Part shown: piece by piece, positions 34,421 to 45,956 of the stretch
Layout of the letters: each line of letters begins with the position of its first letter
How positions within the stretch are numbered: position 1 is the stretch's first letter
Source of the DNA: Mesostigma viride
Lineage: Eukaryota; Streptophyta; Mesostigmatophyceae; Mesostigmatales; Mesostigmataceae
Length of the DNA: 57,007 nucleotides
Direction: 5' to 3'
Assembly: GCA_009746045.1 (NCBI GenBank)
Contig: RPFO01001766.1
Coordinates: 1-57,007, forward strand
Made by a program: the position numbers and the translations under genes
The notes under the pieces: model-generated
What the model saw: only the letters and a program-made list of their open reading frames with translations
The model's database searches: none
Told to the model about the DNA's origin: nothing

Positions 34421-36930
34421 CTCCAGGACGCATGGCAATCCAACGCCGTGGAAGTACTAGGGTAGTTTTCTGAGAGGAAAGACGCGCGAAGACCGCGGGA
34501 GCCGCGTGGCTATCGATAGGAAGACCTGCATGGAGGGAGATAGTTGGTAACAAACCAAAAAGGCTAATTGAACCCCCCCCCCCCCCCCCCCCCCCCCCCC
34601 GCCCAAACCGAAACTAGGAAGGAAAAGAGAAACACATACACACATACATAGGTTGTCTCCTTCACATACACACATACATTTCTGGCCTGCGCTGGTTGTC
34701 TCCTTGATACATGAGGGGTTAATTAATTAGGAACATAACTCCGTTGGGAGTACATGTAGCACATATCCCTGAGAAGGGGCATATGGCTTTTAATACATTC
34801 TGGGCTACTTCCTGCAAGGGTGGGAATGTAAGCTACCCTTGCTCTAGGTGCACCAGGGCACAGGTCTGCGTCCCCATGATCTATCAAGCTATGCCCAGCT
34901 AAGGGGGTTGTCTCACTTAAAAACATGAGGGGTTGTCTCACTTAAAATGAAGCCAGGGGTTGAAAGAAAAAGTTCTAAAGAATTAGTATACATTAATTAA
35001 TTAATCAATTAATAGACACCTCCCTCCCTCCCTCCCTCCCTCCCTCCCTCCATCGGGGTTAGTACTCCGTACTCCCCAACGGGTGCACGAGTTTAATTAA
35101 TTGATTTATCTCCGACAACTGCTCTAATCCTCAGGCAACGTTGGGCCGCCATGCGTCCAGGTTTAGTTGTCTCACATAGTAAGCAATGCAGCACGTGCCT
35201 TTGCATGACCTCGGTCATGGCTGTCAGTTTGACCAAAAGCTCGATCGGCCCGCCTCACCCTTACCTGACAACGCCAATTAACTCGCGCATCAACCTAATT
35301 AACGTACCGAGGTTCAACAGCCATGGCTCCGGTAGTAAGCTCCCTGCAGGGAGCTTGCTGCTTGCAAGACACATGCACCACATTTGCAGCTCCCGGTCAT
35401 GAACTCAAGCATTATTTATGGCACCAATTACTGTGCCGTACATGGGTCATAAACCTGGCAAGAGTCAATGGCACTGACTTGTTTGGGTATGGACGGGAAA
35501 ACAGAGCCCCAGCCCCCTACATGAACTGCGTTCTTTTCAAAGCTGACATGATGACCTGGCTTGATGTCATGAAATCTTGATCACCCGGGAACAATGCGCG
35601 CCGCCCATGGCAAGCCATTACGAGGCCCTCAACTACATTAACTTGTTTCCATGCGCGGTTACAGTATTTTAGTGAGGACGCAGCCGCCATGATGCCACAG
35701 TTATCGGCAGTTTGGCTTTTCCAAACAAGTTAAGCAGGCCGTTTGCCCTGGGTCTCCCACCCCTCCTATTGCAAACCACGCACACCAAACCGCTGCCAAG
35801 AAATCCCAACGTGGCATGTCTTGTCTACTGAGAAGCGAAAAAGAAAGGGTCGAGCAGGGTGTTTGGCAGTACCATCGAGAAGATGACGGATGCAAGTAAC
35901 GTACAGGCATGCAGGGCGAAAGAAGTAGCTGAAAACCAGCTTGGCTTAAAATAATAATAATAATAAAAAAAGTCGCGCCGCAAACAAATCACAACGTGGT
36001 ATCTCCATAGGCCTCCAGCCCGCTGTTGTTCCTAAGCCAGCACTGACTTTTCCCGCCTCGTGCTTTTCCACATTTTCCCAATACGAAAGGCCAGGGAACC
36101 CATTATCTCGAGCACTAGACAGATTGAACCACTAGCTTGTATTAGACAATGGCAAAAAGTGCTGTATGACATGGCTCGAACGCAAGTCATTAATTAGGAA
36201 CATGACTCCGTTGGGAGTACATGTAGCACATATCCCTGAGCAAGCAACGCAAGCCACGGCCCACACATGAAGCCTGGCACTTGTTAGGTCGAATTGCTGT
36301 CGTTCGATCGCCACGGTAACATTTTTTACACATTGACCCGTATAATTATGTATGTATTTGACTTCCATCAGCATGGGCATGCAGAAACGCAATAAAACCG
36401 TGATTATTATCAAAATTATGGCGAATTCGTTGGTGATCTGATGGCTACGTGGCGTCGAGCAGCTGGCATCGTATCTAAAGCCGGAGAGCCGTTCTCATTA
36501 GGGCAGCCAATCGCGCTCACTTCATGGCTTGTGGCTGCTATGAAGAATCAGACTCATCAGATGAGGGGCTATAAAAGCAGCCAACCTGAGCCAACTTAGA
36601 TTTTGCCAGCCGGCTGGTCGTTTCAAACTTTACTTCAGAACTACCCGGTGAACTCTGTGCTCGGGGATGCGGATGCGGACGGTCAAGATGCCATGCACGG
36701 CCTGCCGGCCTGGACGGCAATGCTGACTGGCTTGCGCAGGTGACAGCAGCTAGGGCCAGTAACTTACCGGAGCAATCTGTTAAGTTGCGGGCAGTGAACT
36801 TAAACCACGAGGATAAGGGACGCATTCTGATTGGCGGGTGCGCCTCCTCCATTCTTTCATTGTCGGGAAGGGGTATCGCAGCGGGTGATCATCGCCTCAA
36901 TTCCATTCAAACATCCACCTCAATTCCACC
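34421..36930. other. Intergenic DNA upstream of LHCA
   Basis: No gene recognised. Contents: a run of about 30 C at 34568-34600, a CCCT tetranucleotide tract at 35023-35052, a 20-bp perfect palindrome at 35337-35356 (AAGCTCCCTGCAGGGAGCTT), an AAT tract near 35950, and two nearly identical ~55-bp copies of a dispersed repeat containing ACTCCGTTGGGAGTACATG at 34721-34791 and 36187-36240. 33374-33846, just before the retroposon pair, is also empty of genes. Confidence 0.5.
36570..36577 (+). promoter_or_regulatory. Candidate TATA box for LHCA
   Basis: TATAAAAG lies 354 bp upstream of the LHCA start codon. It would give a 5' leader of about 330 nt. There is no other evidence for the transcription start, so this is tentative. 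Confidence 0.35.
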
Positions 36931-38145
36931 ATGGCGGCCTCTGTGTCTCAGATGATCCAGGCAAGGTAGGAATTAGTGGTCTGTACTCCTTGCATGAATG
37001 TAGCTGAGTTTTTCAGCATAAAAATCGGTATAGATTAGGCCTGCTTGCGGCCATGGAAACGAAGCTTTGAATGAAACTACGTCCCAGCTTGAGATGAATG
37101 CAGAACTATAGTCAGTGTGATGGCCATCGTATCTCCATGGCGAAACATCCTGAGTTCGTTTCCTCCGGCGTGTTTCCCTCGTATTCCATTTTCGCCCTCG
37201 CAGCACCTTCCTCGGGAGCAAGGTGGCCCCAGTGGCTCGCGCCACTGCCGCTAAGCCCCAGGCTAAGTTCGCCGTCTTTGCCGCGAAGGCTGACCGCCCT
37301 CTGTGGTGCCCGGGCATCCCGGCCCCGTCCTACCTGGATGGCAGGTAAGCCCAGTTCTTGTCATTCGTTCATATGCCTGTCGAAATGCTATATACTGGTT
37401 GTCTCCTTGATGTACTATTTATTGGGTTGATGCTCTGTTGGGGTCTTAAATCAGGCCTGTTAGTCAGCAGTGCGGACACTCTAAAGGTCCATGAGAGATC
37501 GCATAGCTGATGCTGTAGTTTATTAACCTTGAATATTTTGTTGCGGTTGCTGTTCAATTTGCACATTCATGAAATTCCAGCCTCCCCGGTGACTTCGGGT
37601 ACGACCCGCTGTCGCTCTCCAACAGCCCCGACAAGCTGAAGTGGATGGTGCAGGCTGAGCTGCAGAACGCCCGCTGGGCCATGCTCGGAGTTGCCGGCAT
37701 GCTGAGCGTTGACCTGCTGCAGGGCATCCTGCCGGACAACGTTCCCCAGTGGTATGACGCCCCTCTTCTGGCTGATGTGTACCCGGCTGAGTGGAAGTCC
37801 CTCTTCATCATCCAGATGATCCTGATGGGGTTCGTGGAGGCCCGCCGCTGGGCTGACATTAACACCCCTGGGTCGGCCAACGTTGATCCCGTTTTCAACA
37901 ACAACAAGCTGCCAGACTCGGGCACCCCTGGCTACCCCGGTGGTATGTTCGACCCACTTGGCTTCTCCAAGGGCAACTTGGAGGAGTCCAAGTGGAAGGA
38001 GCTGAGGAACGGACGCCTGGCCATGGTTGCCTCCTTGGGCATGTTCATCCAGTACGATGCCACTGGCAAGAGCCCACTTACAAACCTGGCTGACCACCTG
38101 GCTGACCCATGGCACAACAACGTCTGCGCGCTCCTGCCCTTCTAA
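36931..38145 (+). CDS. LHCA: Photosystem I chlorophyll a/b-binding (LHCI) protein, three exons
   Basis: Exons 36931-36965, 37204-37344 and 37581-38145 (741 nt, 246 residues). Junctions are GCAAG|GTAGG to CTCGCAG|C and GGCAG|GTAAGC to TTCCAG|C, both phase 2, giving QASTFLGSKV and YLDGSLPGDFGYDP. Residues 1-40 form a transit peptide. Helix B (84-95, ELQNARWAMLG) and helix A (198-207, KELRNGRLAM) carry the paired Glu/Arg and chlorophyll-ligand pattern of the LHC fold; helix C is at about 129-150 (FIIQMILMGFVEARRW). FDPLGF and the C-terminal NLADHLADPWHNN are typical of LHCI. The protein sits in the thylakoid and passes light energy to photosystem I. Helix B has Asn where many LHC proteins have His (residue 88). 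The exact paralogue number is not determinable here. Confidence 0.96.
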
Positions 38146-39216
38146 ATGTATTATTATAGGGAAAGCTGTGCAGACAGGTTTTGAGATAATGGCAGATGGA
38201 CATTTTTTCATATTTAAACATTGTGCTATTGTTTTTTAAATACATGAAAGAATGTTGGCCCTAGCATTATCTGTATATAAAGCATAATGTTGAAGCATAC
38301 CATCTCTACGAGCAACGACAATTGACTGGTGCTGAAGTGCCATTGTTCTGTGTAAGGTTCCTACGTTTGCAGTTTGGTATCAATCAGACAACTAGCTCCT
38401 GACAATTTTTGGGAAGGGTAAGCCTGACTGACACTATCTCAGTGAGTAATTGCCCAGACGGTCCATGTTACTTTGTGTATGTAACACTAGGTTGTCTCAT
38501 TTGTATGTCCCACTTCATGTACCTCCTTTGGTACTTGGGCGCTTCGTTAACCTGTGTTTTTTTACAACGCGATGTATCGCGTTGTAGGGTTAGAACACGA
38601 TGCATCGCGTTGTTATCTGACACGTGGCAGACACAGTAGATACGAGATTTTCGGTCTGAAACTTGGTGGACGCCTGGACGGACTCCTTACCTGGACCGTA
38701 GAACGCAAGAAAAAAACCTGGTATTTTTTGGATTTTTTTTGTGACAGCTGCAAACAAATATGTACCACTGAAATCAGGCATTCTCGCGGGACGCATTATG
38801 AAGGTGAAGACGACGGCGATGGGGGCAGGTAGATCTCGCCAGTTTTCGCGCGAATTTCAGTGGCTGTTGGGTGGCACGATGATGATCACAACACCGCTAA
38901 CCTGCCAAATTTTGACATAAATTATTGTCCGGATTTCGTTCGAGATCTAGATTTTTCCCGCGCTGCGAGAGACGAAAACACCCATGGCGGTCGAGCATCA
39001 GCTAGCGTTCTGAAACCTGCGTCATTTCAGCCGCCTGAGGTGTCAAAACGAAGCTTAAACATCACCATTAATCCATGGAATAAGTTTGGAATGATATGCG
39101 CTGTGATTGCGACGAGGGCATTGAACGTACGGGACAGATATTATTTTTGCAGCGCACAATTTTTTTTCGCGAAATCCAGATTTCTCGGTGGTACGTGTCT
39201 CTGTAACGACTAAAAA
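38146..39216. other. LHCA 3' flank with tandem palindromes
   Basis: TGTAA at 38351 could serve as an alga-type poly(A) signal 206 nt past the stop. 38564-38585 is a hairpin of 10-bp arms (ACAACGCGAT, 2-nt loop, ATCGCGTTGT) followed by a one-mismatch copy at 38594-38613. ORFs of 92 and 117 codons (38554-38832 and 38860-39213) have no recognisable content. Confidence 0.5.
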
Positions 39217-39906
39217 TGTTGTGTTTGCAACAGCCTCAGTATCAACATTAGCGTGAAAAGATCTTTATACCTGGGTTGGAGTCGCGACAGATAACTTCAC
39301 GTCCAGAGAAGCAATGAAGATGGATCTTCAACAGTTAAGGGAATGAGTCCCCACCCTTGTTAGACACAACAGACAAGTTATATCCAAGTCGACTATCTGT
39401 TGAAGTTATATAGTTGACTTTTGGCAAGGGTTGTTTGATTGATGAAACAAGGAAACCCTTGAATTACACCATAGCTTTAGCTCCCACGTACGCACGCATG
39501 CACGGCCGCCCCAAACAGGATAAAAGTCATCGTGCACGCAGCATCCATCCAACCCTAACCCGGAAGGACCAATCAAAAGTGAGGATCACTCAAGATAAGA
39601 TCTTAGCCTCCGAATCCTCCACACAACACAAAGCCAGCACATACGAAATCTCAATGACCTGGAACCAAATCCACCAGGTACAACGGTACTGCAGAGAATC
39701 TATGACTGACTAAACAACACCATGCAAAGTACCCTACGTGGATCAGGCCACGACCAATGAGGGTAGAACAATAGATTCGACAGATCTCAGCAGGCCCAAT
39801 ATCTATCAGACGTCGAAGCCTCCTAACTTCTCAAATAATTGTCCTAAAGAACTCATAATAAGATTCAACAGTAGGAAAACTTTGGATGTAACATTTGGTT
39901 GTTACA
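39217..39906 (-). repeat. Candidate 3' LTR of the Ty3 element
   Basis: Starts right after the purine tract and has TG...CA ends (on the plus strand TGTTGTGTTT... to ...TGTTACA). No matching 5' LTR is in the window, so the boundaries rest on the purine tract and the terminal dinucleotides only. The span 39919-40284 before it is element DNA without an ORF. Confidence 0.5.
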
Positions 39907-40284
39907 TATCTCCCCCTCAAGACAGGAACTCCCAGTTCCTAGAAGCCAAGAAGAATAAAACAACAACCTCCACAAAACAACACAACAATAAACAGGAAGT
40001 CCACCACCTCTTGGGACAAGCAAGTGGGTTTTTACATCCCCAAAGGGCCTCCTATCTCAGTATCATCTGATCATGTCAACCCTGAATAAGACAAATTCAC
40101 CCACAGATGAAATGTCATCAAGTGACTAACACACAGGCAACCATGCCTGGATAATACAACTGCAAAGCTACCATGAACTCAGAACTGTCATTGCTGGAAA
40201 TCTGGACTGGACATCAGAACTGGTCGCCTCCATTCTGGATCCCCACCTCACTCCACAGCCCATCTCCAACCATCCTGGAACCCT

Positions 40285-41546
40285 TCACAGAGTGAACCAA
40301 TCCCCCTTCTTCATATCCTTCCCCCTCGTTCCAAACACTGGGAAATGCTCCACCATGGACACCAGATCTGGCCAGTTCCTGCTGACCTGAATATCCAAGC
40401 AGGTCTCAGCAGCCTTGCCCAACTCAGCTGAAAACCTACTGCACTGGGCAGGGTAGGACAGAGTGACCACAGCCTGTCGGAGGGGATCGAAGACCCAGCC
40501 ACTGGCAGTCTTATGGCGACATAGCCAGCTGCTATAGGCCCACCACAGCTGTAGAAAGGCCTTGATAGGCCCCCACCTGGCGCCCAAGATGGGTACCAGC
40601 ACCCTCAAAGGTGTGAGCCTGGCCCTCAGCTCGTTAGGGAACTTTGGTAACTGCAGCCCCACAAAGACTGTGCTGTCCTTGTGTGGAAAACAAGACATCA
40701 CAGAGCAGTTGGACGACGGAGTAAGGTCAAACTCTCCCTGCTTGACAGCCTGCTCAAGTAGCTCAGTGTAGGTCTGGGAATATCCAACTGGCTTGAGCCC
40801 TGCAAAGGCGAGTCTCAGGTCACTGGGCAGAGCCTCCATCAAGTCCTGGCCCTCCACCGGCCTCATGTCAAACGAAGGCCACGGGTACACTGCAAAGACG
40901 GTGTGCATAATGTAAGCCACCATAGGTGACCCAATCTCACAGAGACTGGGGGGCAGACAGTCAAGGGCCAACTCTACCATACCCTCAGGTACTAGTTCAC
41001 CCTCCTCCACCACTGTCTGATCCAATGCCTGCATGGCTGTGTACAAGGATTTACACCACTCGCACTGTCCAGGAGCACAATTACGGTGGTCCAAGAACTG
41101 CTCCACCTGTTTTGTTGGGACAGCTGACCTGGGCAAGTGTACCACCACCTTAGGGGGTGGAGGAGCCTCCGTAGGGAGGGGACTGAGACCACCGGGGTGG
41201 GGATAGCCTCCTGAGCTACTGGAGCCTCAGAAACTGCAGGCACAGCAGAACCCACAGTTGGAATGTGCCCAGCCCTCAAGTGTTCTGCCATCTGAGTAAC
41301 CAGACCCTCCACATTAATCAACCTGGTTATCAAGGCCCCGTGACGCTGCTCGTGCCGTTGCTGATCATGTACCATACGCTGGAACAGATTGAGAAAATGG
41401 GCTTCCACAAACCCAGCGTCTTCCTGGATCGAAGGGCCCGTGGCTCTGGGGCCAGCGTAGTCGTGCTGAAAGACATACGTAGCCCTCACGTCCTCTTGGG
41501 TTCGTGCAGGTGGCCTGGGTGTCCCCTCAGGATGGGAGTCGGCCAT
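40285..41546 (-). pseudogene. Third ORF downstream of Ty3 pol, unrecognised, one frameshift
   Basis: It begins MADSHPEGTPRPPARTQ at 41546, 49 nt after the pol stop, and runs about 420 residues once a one-base shift near 41170 is allowed. The first part has a helical segment (FLNLFQRMVHDQQRHEQRH) and a valine/proline linker; the second part is globular (CEWCKSLYTAMQALDQ, LALDCLPPSLCEIG, LPKFPNELRARL). No signal peptide, membrane segment or envelope-like feature is visible, so it is not an env gene by inspection. It might be an acquired host-like gene or an accessory protein; I do not recognise it. Confidence 0.6.
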
Positions 41547-41594
41547 GGCTGGCAACCACAGACACAAAACACCAAAAAGAGGTGTTAGCAGTGC

Positions 41595-44500
41595 TCACTG
41601 GGAGCTATGAAGGGGAGCACACCGCTCAGAGCCCATGACATACCACTCAGGCAAGGTGATACCATGACGCTGACAATACTCTAGTACAGCAGAGTGACTG
41701 TTGGTGAGATCAGACAACCACAGCCACGTAGCAGTCACCTCTAGCTCTCCCTTCCAGTGTACCTTAAACTGCAACTGTTTGGTACGACCTTTCCCCTTCA
41801 CCCTGTGAGCCAACAACCGCTCCACTTCATAGATCTTCTCCCCCTCAGAATCCAATTCATAAGGCAAAGGGGCAGACAATCTGCCTGGTAAGGTGTTGCG
41901 CCTGTACAGCTTCAGCTGGGCTAGGTGAAAAATATTATTCCTGAGCTTCCAGTGAGAAGGCACTTGGACCTGGACCACTGTACCATAGTGGAAGGTTGCC
42001 AACACTGGGTAAGGACCCAACCAGAGTGGTTGCAGTTTCCTGCATTGCTCCTTCTCAGGCAGCACTCTGTTGGCTTCCAACAACACCAAGTCCCCAGGAG
42101 CTACAAAGGAATGACTGGCCACCGTCTGCTGCCAGGCGTTAGTCAGGTACTTGTCCTGTGTCCTCAACAGCTGGGTAGCCACAATGCTGTGAGCCTCCTG
42201 GAAGGAAGCCAACAACTGCTGGACTGAACCAAGACGTCGCTGGAAAGGGCCTTCAGCGTCTCTGTCAGGCAGTTCCAAGTCGAATGGTGTCAAGGGACAC
42301 TGGCCATTGCAGATCACGAAGGGGGACATCTGGTGAGGAGCCAGAGGAGAGTTGTTGATTGCGAACTCTATGAAAGGTAGCTTCTTGTCCCAGTCCTTGT
42401 TGTCGTGGGTACAATAGTGCTTTTGACACTCCCTGACAATTCTGTTCATCCTCTCCACCGCCCCAGTACTGGCACACCTGTATGCCACACCGAAGGCCAG
42501 CTTAGTGTCTAGGATGTCAAAGAATGACTTCCAAAACCCTGACAACCAAAGGGGGTCCTGATCAGTGATGATCACTCTAGGCATGCCGTGCAGACGGTAG
42601 ATCTCCTTCATAAACAAATCCACACACTGTGCAGCGGTGAGATGAGTATTGCAAGGAATCAGATGGCACATCCTGGAAAGTCTGTCCATGACCACAAGGA
42701 TCCTGTCATTGCCACCATCTGACATGGGAGACCACAGATAAAATCCATAGTCACACTGATCCAAGGGCGCAGGGGAATGGGCATAGCCATGGGAAAGATG
42801 GGCGTGGCTTGGTTCCTGACCTTATTTCTCTGGCAGGAGTCACAAGAATCCACATAGGCCTTAACATCCTGATAAAGGCCAGGCCACCAAAACCTCTGCT
42901 GCACCTCATGAAGTAGCTTAGCATAACCAGGATGACACGCAGTCACATCGTCATGGAAACAATGTAACACTGTGGGAATGGCCATCTCAGGCACATACAC
43001 TTTTCTAGTCACCGTGTGCTCTGCATCATGAGTGTGAACATACAGAACGCCCTCCCAGTATTCTACAGGTCTATTGCCAAAGTTGCCCCTCTGGATAGCT
43101 GCAGTAGCCATGTCCTCCGTCTTGGTGAAGGCCTTGATGACGTCCAGCAGGGAAATATTTAAAGGATTAGGCAACACCAGGTCCTTGTCAGGTCCCAGGG
43201 GCTGCATCTGCATCTCCTCTTCCTGCCCAGGGCTAGCCACCAACTGCTTGGATGAGACAGTAGTAGCTATAGGCCCCTTTGACCTTGCCATCACCTGAGA
43301 GGCCAACACCTTGGACCGGCCTACCAACACAGGGTCCATGACCCACTTCCTGGGCCTACCTCTGCTGCGCCTAGCAGGGCCTCCCTCACCTGGCTGCACT
43401 GTGGGAGTGGGCACCACACCTTCAGGACTTCTCCTAAGACTGTCAGACAGTGACTGGACACCCTCCTGGACGCCTGTCAACTCTGGGACAGAGCCCTGGT
43501 CGATGAGCATCACGGGACCACCGTTATTCCCTACAGGTGGTGTCAACAGTTGAGAAACCTTCTGGTTGTTGGCCTGAGCTCTAGTCAAGGCTCCACACTC
43601 TACCACAGAAATCAGGGCAGCACAGATGTCCAAGTCCTCATGAAAACTTCCCATCAAATCCCTCCTCCTGGACAGGGCGTCAGGCACCACATTCTGCGTA
43701 CCAGGAATGTACCTCACAGAGAAAGGTCCAAACCCCCCCAGGAACTCCATCCATCCAGCCATCCTCTTACTCATCCGGGTCTGTTCCAACACATGTACCA
43801 AGGGCCTGTGGTCAGTCATCAGGGTAATAGACTCGTTGCCCTGTCCATCCTTGGCGCTGCTGGCCACAGAAAACTGAGCCCCCTTCAGTAGGTGTTCCCA
43901 CTTGTGACAGGCCACCACCAATCCCAGCAGCTCCTGCTCATGAACAGGGTAGTTACGTTCTGCAGACGTCATACTCCTGGACATGTATTCCACTGGTTGA
44001 GGGCCCTTGCCATGATCTTGCATTAGTACTGCACCAATAGCACCCTGTGAGGCATCAGACCTAACCTGGTATGGCAAGTCTGGGTTGGGGCCCACCAACA
44101 AGGGAGCAGTGGTAAGCTTCTGCTTCAACACATCAAAAGCTTGCTGGCATGCTGCAGTCCACTCAAAGGGAACATCCTTCTTGAGCAGGGCTAACAGGGG
44201 ACCAGAGATGGCCGCCATGTCAGGGATGAACCGTCGGTACCAGCCCACCAGGCCCAGAAAGGATCTGACATCATGAGCTGACTTCAACACAGGCCACTCC
44301 AAAACAGCAGAGACCTTGCTGGCCTCAGGAGTCATACCTGCAGCGCTCAGCTGGTAGCCCAGAAACTTCACCTCTTGGCCCCACTCCACCTTGGACCTCT
44401 TCACCGACAGATGATACTGATGGATCACCTTAAGGACCTCCTCCACGTTCTCCAGATGCTCCCTGAAGGTACGAGAGTGTACCAGAATGTCGTCCAGGTA

Positions 44501-45789
44501 GACGACCACACAAGTCCTGAAGACCACCCTGGTAGTGTCACACAAGTGGGCAATGTCCTTGAACCTGGGGTTGCGAAGGTCAGGTGAGATCTGGGGCAGG
44601 GCATTTCCAGTCAGGTGGCCAAAGATGGCATTGACAAACATCTGCATAGTGGCAGGACTGTTAGAGGCACCCATGGGCATTACTGTCCACTGGAACTGTC
44701 CCCATGGGTAGAAAAGGCCGTCTTGGGGATGTCCTCAGTAGCCACCCTGATCTGCCAGAAAGCATGCCTGAGGTCAAACTTGGTAAAGAAGGCAGCTCCT
44801 GCAGTCCTCTCCAGCAACTCATCAATTCTGGGCAGAGGGTACCTGGACTTGACAGTCACCTTGTTCAGTCCCCTCAGGTCAATGCACAACCTCCACCCCC
44901 CATCATGCTTGGGTACAAGCAAACACCCAGAACTGAAAGGACTGTTAGCTGGGAGGATCAGACCAGCCTCCAACAGGCCAATAAGTATGGTCTTCAGCTC
45001 TGCCATCTCTGCAGGGCCCATCCTGTACATAGGCACAAAAGGAGGACGAGCACCCTCTACCAACTTGATGACATGTGTGATGGGTCCCTCAGGAGGATAC
45101 TGGGGCATCTTGTCCTCAAAGATGGCTCCATACCTGTCCAACAAGGCATCATGCTGCTGTTGTTGCTCAGTGGTGACAGTAGAACTGACAGCATTGACAG
45201 AATGACCACTAGCAGACTCAGGTTCATTAGGCACCAAATGCAGGAAAAAGATGTGTTCCACTGGATAGGTGGCCAAATAAGACAGAGTATGCTTGGCAGA
45301 CCACACATGCTTCAGTAGGGCAGCCCGTTTCTCCTCCAAAGTCGGCTCTTGATCCACCCCTTTCGCACCTGCTTCCCCTCCCTTGCCATCATTGACAGCT
45401 GTCTGTGTGGAACAGCACTCAGTGGCTGTTCTTCTCCCCCCTGGCAACACACAGGTAGCATCCCACACTGTCCCATCCTTGAACTGGACCACCCTGTCAG
45501 GCCAAGAAATAGCAGGATTGGTGTCAGACAACCATGGGATCCCCAAAATCACATCTGCTGCCGTGAGGGGAATGACATCTGCTGTCACTTCCAAAGTCTG
45601 GGATGAACAAACTTGGAAGATGAGCTGCACATAGCCAGGTGAGCAGCTTCTCCTGCCATCAGAATACTGCACCATGACAGGTGTGGGGTGGGCCAACACA
45701 GGCAACTTCAACTCCTGCACCAAGGATGCAGCAATATAATTACTGCCAGCACCAGAATCAATCATAAACAAGCAAGCTGGCTGAGCCAA
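41595..45789 (-). pseudogene. pol: Ty3 pol: protease, reverse transcriptase, RNase H, integrase, chromodomain
   Basis: Visible in order: aspartic protease FMIDSGAGSNYIA; reverse transcriptase with GGWRLCIDLRGLNKVT, FFTKFDLRHAFWQIRV and catalytic VVYLDDILVHS; RNase H with RSDASQGAIGAVL and LMTDHRPLVHVLE; integrase zinc-binding region HPGYAKLLHEV...CDSCQRNK, then catalytic Asp, Asp (ITDQDPLWLSG) and Glu (GAVERMNRIV); and a C-terminal chromodomain (YEVERLLAHRV, FKVHWKG, LEYCQRHG). One-base shifts interrupt the frame near 44690 (after KTAFS) and near 42700 (in the integrase core after MDFICGLP), and another just before the protease. The copy is inactive as it stands; all catalytic residues are otherwise retained, so decay is recent. 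Confidence 0.92.
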
Positions 45790-45956
45790 GGGACTGGCAC
45801 GTTGAGGAGCCTAGCCTGAAACTTGAGTAAGTGACCTGGTACAGGGGGACCCACAGGGACAGCAGGGTCAGAAGCACCCACAGTGTTCACTGGCCTAACG
45901 TCAACAGCAGGCAGGTCAGACCTGGCCATGACAGAAGGATGACCTGGGGACCCAAC

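Noticed and set aside
34161-34553. Minus-strand ORF with RNRTGDLSHQLS
   Set aside because: The same peptide appears at 17832-18068; it is a translation of the dispersed retroposon.
35525-35690. Minus-strand ORF of 57 codons beginning MAAASSLKYCNRAW
   Set aside because: Could be a short exon or transit peptide, but no splice partner or conserved content was found.
36538-36852. 104-codon minus ORF upstream of LHCA
   Set aside because: Overlaps the LHCA promoter/leader on the other strand and has no motif.
40285-41148. Envelope gene of the Ty3 element
   Set aside because: Position fits, but no signal peptide, membrane anchor or glycoprotein pattern is seen.
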